From NCBI GenBank assembly GCA_036770645.1, contig DAIPIU010000004.1:1-64000 (forward strand): a stretch of DNA of 64,000 nucleotides, in the 5' to 3' direction. Shown piece by piece: positions 23,545-30,852 of this stretch. A program made the position numbers and the translations under genes. Each line of letters opens with the position of its first letter. Positions within the stretch are counted from its first letter, which is position 1. The stretch comes from Rubrimonas sp036770645 (lineage in GTDB: Bacteria; Pseudomonadota; Alphaproteobacteria; Rhodobacterales; Rhodobacteraceae). Below the pieces are notes generated by a model. The model saw nothing but the letters and a program-made list of their open reading frames with translations, searched no databases and had not been told where the DNA came from.

Positions 23545-25013
23545 CAGCAATCCTCCTCGAAATCCTCGGCCGCGCCCGCGGCGGCCAGCCGCAGCGCCTG
23601 CGCGGGCGCGCAGTCGGCGGCGTATTCGGCCTCCCAGGGCGCGGGTTCGCGCAGCTCGGCCCACATCGGGTTGTTCACGGCCCGGTCGATGGCGCGCACG
23701 AGGTCCAGCATCCCGGCATAGCCGGCATAGGGCTCGTGCTTCTCCTGGTTGACGTCGACCCAGGGCATCTTCGCCTTCAGGGCCACGAACTGGCTGCGCC
23801 CGCCCGACATCAGCACGTCGGCCTCCGCGGCCTTCAGCGTGCGGTACATCTCGCGCGGGGTCATGGTGTCGAACATGTGGCTGTCGTCGCCCATGATCCC
23901 GACGATGCGGCCCTTGTCCTCCTCGGTGGCCTTGCGGGTCGAGGTGCCGACAACGACCATCCCCAGCTCCTGCAGGGCCGAGACCACCGACCATGATTTG
24001 TGCCCGCCGGTGAACAGCAGCACCCGCCTGCCGGCGACGCGGGGGCGGTGGGGTTCCAGCGCGGCCCTGATCTTCGCCTCCTCCTCCGCGATCAGCGCCT
24101 CGCAGCGGTCGATCAGGCCCGCGTCGGCCCCGCGCTCGACCAGCATGCGGCACAGCGTGCGCAGGGCGTCCGACGTGTCGGAGATGCCGTAGAAGCTGCC
24201 CTCGAAGAACGGGATGCCCCAGCGCTCCTCCAGCTTGCGCGCCAGCGTGATCAGCGCCTTGGAGCAGACCACCATGCTGACGCGGGCCCGGTGCGCCATC
24301 GCCACCTGCCGGTAGCGCGCGTCGCCGGTGATCGAGCCGAGGATGCGGATCCCGAGCCGGTCGAGCAGCGGCTTCACCTGCCAAAGCTCGCCCGACAGGT
24401 TGTAGTCGCCGATGATGTTCACGTCATGGGCGGTGGGGTTCTCCGGCTCGACGGTGCCGATGACATGCTCGAGCAGCGTCTCGCCCGCCAGCTTGTTGCC
24501 GAGGTTCTTGGACCCGGCGAAGCCCGGCGCGTTCACCGGGATCACCGGCGTGCCGAACTTCGCGGCCGCGGCCCGGCAGACCGCCTCGACATCGTCGCCG
24601 ATCAGCGACGGCACGCAGGTCTGGTAGACGAACACGGCCGGGGGCGCGTGGGTCTCGATCACCGCGCGGATGGCGCGGAACAGCTTCGTCTCTCCATGGC
24701 CCATGACGATGTCGAGCTCGGACAGGTCGGTGGTCAGGCCGGTGCGGTAGAGCGTGGACCCCGACGAGGCGCAGCCGCGGTTGTCCCAGCCATTGCCCTC
24801 GCAGGCCAGCGGCCCGTGCACCAGGTGGGCGGCATCGACGATGGGCTGCAGCGCGATCTTGGCCCCGTCGAAGGCGCAGCCGCCCGCGGCCGCGCCGGGC
24901 GTCAGCGGCTTGGCGCAGCCCTTCTTGCGCTCCTCGAAGGATTTGGCGGCGTTGTGCCCGCAGGCGGGCTCGGTGAACACGTCCGCGATCTTCGCCCTCA
25001 GCGCCTCGGCCAT
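23544..25013 (-). CDS. nifE: NifE, FeMo-cofactor assembly scaffold subunit
   Basis: A 489-residue NifD-like subunit of NifEN. Conserved Cys sites are in KKGCAKPLTPGAAAGGCAFDG, HGPLACEGNGWDNRGC and VYQTCVPSLIGDD (interrupted here). The closing half has LFTGGHKSWSV and VDVNQEKHEPYAGYAGM. The C-terminal ~25 residues are an Ala-rich acidic tail. First gene of the nifENX-fdxB-nifQ operon; its leader is about 90 nt if transcription starts near the -12 element. Confidence 0.97.
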   Translation of the reverse strand: MAEALRAKIADVFTEPACGHNAAKSFEERKKGCAKPLTPGAAAGGCAFDGAKIALQPIVDAAHLVHGPLACEGNGWDNRGCASSGSTLYRTGLTTDLSELDIVMGHGETKLFRAIRAVIETHAPPAVFVYQTCVPSLIGDDVEAVCRAAAAKFGTPVIPVNAPGFAGSKNLGNKLAGETLLEHVIGTVEPENPTAHDVNIIGDYNLSGELWQVKPLLDRLGIRILGSITGDARYRQVAMAHRARVSMVVCSKALITLARKLEERWGIPFFEGSFYGISDTSDALRTLCRMLVERGADAGLIDRCEALIAEEEAKIRAALEPHRPRVAGRRVLLFTGGHKSWSVVSALQELGMVVVGTSTRKATEEDKGRIVGIMGDDSHMFDTMTPREMYRTLKAAEADVLMSGGRSQFVALKAKMPWVDVNQEKHEPYAGYAGMLDLVRAIDRAVNNPMWAELREPAPWEAEYAADCAPAQALRLAAAGAAEDFEEDC

Positions 25014-25049
25014 GCACCGCCCCCGTTTGTCGCGTTCCCGACGCCCCGC

Positions 25050-25081
25050 CCTGTCGGCCCTGCGACGATTGTCGCGACAGG
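25050..25081 (-). other. Two-part hairpin in the nifE leader
   Basis: CCTGTCG (25050-25056) pairs with CGACAGG (25075-25081). Inside it CGAC/GTCG (25063-25066, 25071-25074) forms a second stem with a GATT loop and a six-base bulge on one side. It also contains the palindrome TGTCGCGACA. It lies between the sigma-54 promoter and the nifE ATG, so it would be in the 5' leader. Confidence 0.4.
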
Positions 25082-25113
25082 CACCGGCCCGGCGGGGCCT
25101 TCGGGGGGGACAT

Positions 25114-25129
25114 TGCAGGGGGCGTGCCA
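25114..25129 (-). promoter_or_regulatory. Sigma-54 promoter of the nifE operon
   Basis: Minus-strand TGGCACGCCCCCTGCA: GG-N10-GC, with the same TGGCACGC start as the iscA promoter. It lies 101 bases upstream of the nifE ATG. No TGT-N10-ACA was seen in the next 200 bases upstream. Confidence 0.72.
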
Positions 25130-25169
25130 GCCGGTCGCCCGCCTCGGGAAACAGGGGGGCGGGGGGGCG

Positions 25170-25700
25170 ATGCGGGTCGCGGACATCGGCGGGCGGCGCC
25201 TGCGCCATGCGCTGGCGGGGCCGGAGGGCGGGCCGGCGCTGGCGCTCGCGACCGCGCCGGCACGGATTTCCGGGTGTGGGACGCTGCCCTGCCGCGTCTG
25301 GGGCCGGGCTGGCGCGTGCTGCGCCGGGACTTCGCCGGGCATGGGCTGTCCGAGCCGATGGACGGGCGCCGCGCCATCGCGCGGCACGCCGAGGAGCCGC
25401 TGCGCTGGGGGATGCGGTCGGGATCGGACGCGCGGCGGTGTTCGGCGTGCCGGTCGGCGGCCGGATCGCACGGGCGGGCGCCGCCGCCCGGCCCGACCGG
25501 GCGCGCGGGCTGATCGCCGCCGACACCGCGGCCGGGATCGGCGACGCGGACAGCGGGGCGGCGCGCATCGGCGCGGTGCGCGAGCGGGGCCTCGGCGGCA
25601 TGGCCGAAACCACCCTCGAACGCCGGTTCCCCGCCGCCCTGCCGGCCCGGCCCGTCGCGCTGCACCGCCTGGGCTGTTTCCGCGTCGTGGCGGCCGGGCG
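25170..25700 (+). pseudogene. Frameshifted alpha/beta-hydrolase relic (3-oxoadipate enol-lactonase-like)
   Basis: Three reading frames must be joined to recover one protein. It starts MRVADIGGRRLRHALAGPEG (25170, frame of that ATG), continues GTDFRVWDAALPRLGPGWRV and DFAGHGLSEPMDG in a second frame, then GRAAVFGVPVGGRIARAGAA and GLIAADTAAGIGDADS in a third. This order and the nucleophile-elbow-like VFGVPVGG match PcaD-type enol-lactonases as I know them, but the elbow Ser is replaced (GVPVGG for GVSxGG). Two frameshifts and loss of the catalytic Ser make it dead. The downstream half is not recognisable. Confidence 0.6.
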
Positions 25701-26295
25701 GACCCTCACCCGCGCCGCCGATCGGCCGAACATGGCGGATCCGCCGCCGAGCCGGCGGATCCGCGACCCCGAGGTCGTGTCGCCCGTCGTCGCCACCACC
25801 CGCGCGGGCAGGCGCGGCTTGGCGACCGGCGCCCTGCCCGCGCCGGTCGCGCAGGAACTGGCCGCCCGACGCGCCGCGCGGCAGCGGCGGATCGCAAGTC
25901 AGGCGCGAGATCGGGCCATCGATAAAATTGTATCCGAAATCGCCCAATGATATCAAATGTCCCCACTGAGGACACGGCCCGATCCCGCCGCGCGGCCCCG
26001 CGGGCCGCCGCTTCAGCCGCCCAGCCATCCCGCCTGCGCCTCGCCCTTCGGCGCGATGCGGAGGCGGAGGCTGCGCGGGCGGGCCCCCGCGACGCGCCAC
26101 GGATGCCGCCGGCGGCCGGCCCTCCGGCGCTCCGCCGCACGGGCCTTCTCGCGCGTCTCCGGCGCGTCGGCCTCCGCGGCCGCGGCCGCCGCGTCGGGGG
26201 CAGCCACACGGCGATGGCCGCATGGATCGGCAAGGCTCGGGCGCTGGATCGCCGCCCGCCCCGGCTCGCCTCCACGCCTGCCGTCGCGGTCGCCG
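25701..26295. other. Non-coding or decayed stretch between the hydrolase relic and the cyclase
   Basis: No convincing gene. The last relic frame stays open to 25950 but codes low-complexity Arg/Ala-rich sequence. At 25930-25975 base composition drops to AT-rich, with an inverted repeat TGTCC-N7-GGACA (25958-25974). This could be a terminator-like hairpin for the cyclase message, though no T-run follows. The remaining 320 bases are GC-rich without a supported frame. Confidence 0.35.
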
Positions 26296-27372
26296 TCAGC
26301 CCTCGGGCGCGGGCGACCACGCAGCCGCGTCGACGAGAACGGCCCTCGCGCCATCGGCGCGCGCCGCCTCGCCGCCCGCCGCCGCCAGCGGCACGGCGCC
26401 CGGCAGTGCGGCGATGATCGAGGGCGCGGCGAGCACCTCCTTCGGCGCGGCCATCCGGCGCGCCGTCTCGGCGGCTTCCAGCGCCGGACCGAAGGCGTCC
26501 ACCAGCCGCCCGTGAGGACCGAGCGTCGTGCGCAGCACCGCGCCGGCCCCGAGACCGATGCTGCACAGCCAGGGATGGCCGGCGTCCGCGTTGCGGCCGT
26601 CGAGATAGCGCATCAGGCGCACCGCAGCGCCCGCGACGGCGGCGGCGGCGGCGGCGGCCGGTTCGCCCCGCGCGCCGCCCGCCCCCGCGACGCAGACATA
26701 CCGATCGCCCGGGGCGCGCACGCGCTCGAGCCCGAGCGCGCCCGCGATCCGGCCGAAGGCGGCGTAGAGCGCGTCGATCTCGGCGGAGAGCGCGGCGGGG
26801 TCGCCGTCCCGCATCCGGTCGTCCAGGCCGTCGAGCGAGAGGGAGAGAGCCGCGCCCGGGCCAAGACGCCGCGCGAGGGCCAGACCGGGCTCGCGCACCT
26901 GCGCCGCGTCGATCACGTCGCGCGGCGCAAGGTCGACCAGAACGGCCTCGATCCGCTCGCGCTGGCGCTGGTGCTCGCGGGCGGTGCGCTCGACAAGCCC
27001 GGCATAGCTCTCGATCATCAGTTCCAGCTCGCGCATCCGCGAGATGTTCTGGCACTCCAGCACGATCAGCGCGCCGCTCCCTTCGCCGACGGTGCGGAAG
27101 ACCAGCGCCATCACCAGCGTCCGCCGCTTGCGGCGCACGCGCTGCTCGGTGGCGAAGCGCCCCGCCTGCGCAAGCCCCGCGCGCAGCGCGGCGAGGTCGA
27201 GGCGCGGCAGGGCCTCGGCCAGCGACGCCGCGTCGGGCGCGTCGTCGAACCAGCCGTCGAACACGTCGTTGCGGAACCGGAACGCCAGCGTCTCGACGTC
27301 CAGCAGCGCGACGCCGACGCCGATGGCGCGCAGAAGCTGCTCGTTGATCACGCCGATCGCGGCGGCGGTCAT
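26296..27372 (-). CDS. PAS-linked class III nucleotide cyclase-like protein
   Basis: A 358-residue protein. The N-terminal ~110 residues form a PAS-like domain: LLRAIGVGVALLDVETLAFRF, then VFDGWF. A helical linker (MRELELMIESYAGLVERTAREHQRQRERIEAV, interrupted here) leads to a cyclase-homology domain. There LVDLAPRDV supplies the first metal Asp position and RAPGDRYVCVAG the second; the segment GLGAGAVLRTTLGPHGRLVDAFGPALEAAETA is the typical cyclase end (interrupted here). It would make cAMP or cGMP if active; substrate residues cannot be assigned confidently. Translationally coupled (ATGA) to the truncated haemoglobin upstream, implying gas or redox control. Confidence 0.75.
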   Translation of the reverse strand: MTAAAIGVINEQLLRAIGVGVALLDVETLAFRFRNDVFDGWFDDAPDAASLAEALPRLDLAALRAGLAQAGRFATEQRVRRKRRTLVMALVFRTVGEGSGALIVLECQNISRMRELELMIESYAGLVERTAREHQRQRERIEAVLVDLAPRDVIDAAQVREPGLALARRLGPGAALSLSLDGLDDRMRDGDPAALSAEIDALYAAFGRIAGALGLERVRAPGDRYVCVAGAGGARGEPAAAAAAAVAGAAVRLMRYLDGRNADAGHPWLCSIGLGAGAVLRTTLGPHGRLVDAFGPALEAAETARRMAAPKEVLAAPSIIAALPGAVPLAAAGGEAARADGARAVLVDAAAWSPAPEG

Positions 27373-27728
27373 GCGACCACCAGCCCGCGCCGCGCGTCGA
27401 TCGCGCGCACGACGCTCGCCACGTCGTCCTCGTCGAAACCGTGATCGCGCAGGGCCTTCGCGAACAGGCGCGTCATCTCGTCGAAGTCGGCGTCGCTGAG
27501 CCGCAGGTGGCGATGCGCGGCGCGCAGCCGTTCCTCGTCGTAGTCCAGCGGACCGCCGAGAAGGCCCGCGACGAACTGGGTCTGGTGGTCGATCACCCGG
27601 CGCATGTCCACCGCCGCGAAGTGATCGCCGACCGTGTCGCTGTCGAGGACCGCCTCGTAGAATGCGATGATCACGCCGCTGACCCGGGGGAATCCGCCAT
27701 ACTTCTCGAAAAGGCTTGGCTGGTTCAT
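27369..27728 (-). CDS. Truncated haemoglobin (group I)
   Basis: A 119-residue haem protein of the TrHb1 family: SLFEKYGGFPRVSGVIIAFY (Phe-Tyr at B9/B10), VDMRRVIDHQTQFVAGLLGGP, and AHRHLRLSDADFDEM with the proximal His. TrHb proteins bind O2 or NO. No signal peptide. The stop overlaps the cyclase ATG, so globin and cyclase are made together, probably with the globin as ligand sensor or NO scavenger for the cyclase. Divergent from the PAS kinase relic, with 127 bases between the starts. Confidence 0.93.
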   Translation of the reverse strand: MNQPSLFEKYGGFPRVSGVIIAFYEAVLDSDTVGDHFAAVDMRRVIDHQTQFVAGLLGGPLDYDEERLRAAHRHLRLSDADFDEMTRLFAKALRDHGFDEDDVASVVRAIDARRGLVVA

Positions 27729-27855
27729 GGTCGCTCCGGGACCCGCGCCGCTGGCCCCGATCATGAGGTCTCGGCGCCCGATTGCAAAGCGCCGCCTCGA
27801 TGTCGCGGGGCGGAAGGCGCGGGGCCGCGGTTCGGTCCATGATGAGGGCGCGATC

Positions 27856-29676
27856 TTGGCGGCAGTGGAGGACCAGGCGGAAGCCCTTGGCGCGGTGCTC
27901 GATGCGCTGCCCGACGGCCTCGCGTTCTTCGACTCCGCCCGCAGGCTGATCGCCTGCAACGCCCCCCTGCGCCGCGCCCACGAGGCGACGGCGCCGCTGC
28001 TGCGCGCCGGCCTGGCCTGGGCGGACTTCATCGGCCATGCGGGACGGGGACCGTCCGGCGCGGGCCTCGCACGCGCGGCGGCCGCCTTCGACGCCGCGCC
28101 CGGGAGCCCGGTCGCCGTCGAGGTCCCGCGGCCGGGCGAGCGCCGGGTCCGCGTGGCGCTCCGACCCGACGCACGCGGCGGGTTCGCGCTGGTCGAGACC
28201 GACATGACCGCCGCGCGCATCGCCGAAGACCTGCGCGCCGAGGCCGAGGACATGCTGCGCCAGGTTCTGGACGCCTGCGCGCCGAGCATCGCGCTGGCCC
28301 GCCTGGCCGATGGCGGCGTGGTCTACCGCACGCCGGCATGGGCCGCGATGTTCGGACCGGTGGCGCATGACGGCGCGATCCATCCCGAGGCCGGCGGCCG
28401 CGCCGACCTGCTGGCCGCGCTGCTGCCGACGGGAAGGATCGACGCGCTGGAGATCAACCTGCGCGACGGTTCGGGCCGGACCTTTCCTGCGCAGGTGTCG
28501 GCGCAGGTGATCGAGCACGGCGGAGAGGACGCGGTCGTGTCGTCCTATGTCGACCTGACGCCGCTGAAGGCGCAGCAGGCGCATGTGCGCCGCCTGAATC
28601 AGCGGCTGTTCGACGCCATCGCGGCGCTGGACCAGGGCTTCGCGCTGTTCGACGCCGACCATGCGCTGGTCGTCTGCAACGCGCGGTATCGCGCGGCGAA
28701 CGCGGCGCTGGCCGACATCGCGGTGCCCGGCGCGGCCAACACGGCGATCGTGGCGGCGGCCGGCGCGCGGGGCGCCGAGCCTCTGGCGGCGGGCTGGCCG
28801 GGGGCCGGGCGCGAACCGGTGGACGCGCGCTACGATTTCGCGCTGCCCGACGGGCGCTCCTTCGCCGCCTCGCGCCGCGCCACCAGCGATGGCGGCTTCG
28901 TGCTGGCGTGGCGCGACGTGACGGAGGCCCGGGCGGCGGCGCGCGAACTCGCCCGGCGGCGCGAGCAGGCGCACGAGGCCGAGAAGGTCGCGGCGCTGGC
29001 GGCGCTGCTGGCCGATGTCGCCCATGACCTCAACAACCCGCTGCTGGTGGTGACCGGGCAGGCGCTGATGCTGCGCGACGAGACACTGCCGACCGAGGCC
29101 CGGCGCCGCGTCGAGAGGATCGCCACATCCGCCGAGCGCTGCGCCCGCATCGTGCGCGCCTTCGTGGCCATCGCGCGCCAGCGTCCGCCGGCGCTGGCGC
29201 CCGTCGCCGCGGCCGAGGCGCTGGAGACCGCGCTCGACGTCGCGGGCGAGGCGCTGGCCGAGGCCGGCGCGACGGCGACGCTGCGGCTGGCGGCCGGATT
29301 GCCGCCGATGCTGGCGGACGCCTAGCAGATCGTGCGGGTGGTCGCCGACCTGCTGACCCATGCGGCGCGGACCGGGGCGGCGGGCGGCATGCGGGTCGCC
29401 ATCGCGATCGACGCCGCGCCGGACCGCGACGGCGCCCATGTCGTCCTGCGCCTGTCCGACGACGGCCCGACCGCGACGCCCGAGCAGCGCGCCGCGCTGT
29501 TCGATCCGTTGCGGGCGGTGCGGACCGCGGCGGGGGGCGGGGTCGGGATCGCGCTGTGCCGGCAGATCGTGCTGGCTCATGGCGGGACCCTGGCGGCGCT
29601 GGAGCGGCCCGGCGGCGGCTCGGTCTACGCGCTGACGCTGCCGGCGGCGCGGGACGCCGACGGGACGGCCGCGTGA
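27856..29676 (+). pseudogene. PAS histidine kinase interrupted by an in-frame amber codon
   Basis: A cytoplasmic PAS-PAS histidine kinase of about 606 residues if read through. PAS-like regions lie near residues 10-110, 125-235 and 250-360 (ALDQGFALFDADHALVVCN). The phosphoacceptor region is ADVAHDLNNPLLVVTGQ. The frame is cut by TAG at 29323-29325, exactly where the paralogue at 33.1 kb has an Asp (GDADQVRQL against ADA-stop-QIVRVV), then continues 117 codons in frame through the ATPase domain. The N-box Asn is also lost (LLTHA for LVSNA). The start is uncertain: TTG 27856 with GAGGG upstream, or GTG 27865. Decay is likelier than readthrough. Confidence 0.75.
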
Positions 29677-30449
29677 CCGCGCCGCCCGCGCGCATCCGCA
29701 TCGCGGTCTGCGACGACGAGCACGACGTGCGCGAGACCGTCGCGGAGTATCTGGCGCGCCGCGGCTTCGACGTGCTGCAGGCCGAAGACGGCGCCGCGCT
29801 CGAGCGGCTGATGGCGGGCGAGGAGGGGGCGGAGCGGCGCATCGAGGCCGTGCTGCTCGACATCGCGATGCCCGGCGACGACGGGCTTACCGTGCTCCGC
29901 CGCCTGCGGGCCGGGCCGCCGGTCGCGGTGATCATGCTGACCGCGCATGGCGACGTGGTGGACCGGATCGTGGGGCTGGAGCTCGGGGCCGACGATTACC
30001 TCGTGAAGCCGGTGGACCTGCGCGAGCTGGACGCGCGCATCCGCGCGGTCCTGCGCCGCCATGACGGGGCGCGGGGGGCCGTCCGGCCCCCGACGGGCCG
30101 ATCCGCGCCCGGCCGATCCCTTCCCGGCCCGCCGCAGGTGCGTCGGCTGCTTTTCGACGGGCTGACGCTGGACCTCGAGGCCGCCACGCTGACCGGGCGC
30201 GACGGGGCGGCGGTCGCGCTGACGGCGATGGAGTTCCGCCTGCTGCAGGTGTTCGCCGAACGGCCGGGCCGGGTGCTGAACCGCGACCAGCTGCTGGAGC
30301 TGGCCCATGACCGGGACTGGGATCCGTTCGACCGGAGCATCGACATCCGCATCTCGCGCCTTCGCCGCAAGATCGAGCGCAACCCGGCGCGCCCCGCTCT
30401 GCTGCGCACCGTCAGGGGCGTCGGCTACGTGTTCGGGTCGGAACGCTAG
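29673..30449 (+). CDS. OmpR-family response regulator
   Basis: A 258-residue DNA-binding regulator. The receiver domain has the acidic pair (VCDDEHDVRE), the phospho-Asp in VLLDIAMPGDDGL, the Thr in MLTAHG and the Lys in YLVKPVDLRELDARI. A long Pro/Arg linker (residues ~127-150) leads to a winged helix with LTAMEFRLLQVFAERPGRVL and RLRRKIERNPARPALLRTVRG (interrupted here). GTG at 29673 overlaps the kinase stop (GTGA), so the two form one operon. The regulator is intact although its kinase is broken. Confidence 0.93.
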   Translation: MTAPPARIRIAVCDDEHDVRETVAEYLARRGFDVLQAEDGAALERLMAGEEGAERRIEAVLLDIAMPGDDGLTVLRRLRAGPPVAVIMLTAHGDVVDRIVGLELGADDYLVKPVDLRELDARIRAVLRRHDGARGAVRPPTGRSAPGRSLPGPPQVRRLLFDGLTLDLEAATLTGRDGAAVALTAMEFRLLQVFAERPGRVLNRDQLLELAHDRDWDPFDRSIDIRISRLRRKIERNPARPALLRTVRGVGYVFGSER

Positions 30450-30852
30450 GGCGGCGATCCTTCGCGCCGGATCGGGGCAGGCGCGCCGAGGATGCGCGGT
30501 CACGCGGTCGGGACCGTTGAGATCGCTGGCGTTTTCTTGAAGCTTTTTCTTGCCGGAGCTGACTCCGGACGGCCGGTCGAACCCGCATGACCGGTCGGCG
30601 CTCTCGTGCGCGCGGCCGCAGCCGCATCTCTGCTTGCCGCCGACGGCGCGCTGACGCAGTATTGACGCAGATTTCACGCGTGATGCCGGCCGCAATTGCG
30701 AAGCGCCTTTTTGAAACAATTGAAACATGGAACTCATTTCCTGAAATACGACTGAAAAGCGCGTCCTCCACAAGGTGCCCATCGACCCCGGGGCGTCGGG
30801 CCCCGCAGCAGCCCATCCGGCTGCGTGGCGATTGATGTTGTGGAGAAGTGAC
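30450..30852. promoter_or_regulatory. Intergenic region upstream of the RTX gene, with direct repeat
   Basis: No gene is seen. A perfect hairpin CCGGAG-CTGA-CTCCGG lies at 30553-30568 without a following T-run. An AT-rich stretch at 30650-30770 contains TTGACG at 30663 and a direct repeat TTGAAACA-A-TTGAAACA (30711-30718, 30720-30727). The direct repeat could be an operator or promoter element for the RTX gene. GGAG lies 8 bases before the RTX ATG. Confidence 0.4.

Noticed and set aside
30553..30568. Terminator after the response regulator
   Set aside because: Perfect hairpin, but no T-run follows on either strand.
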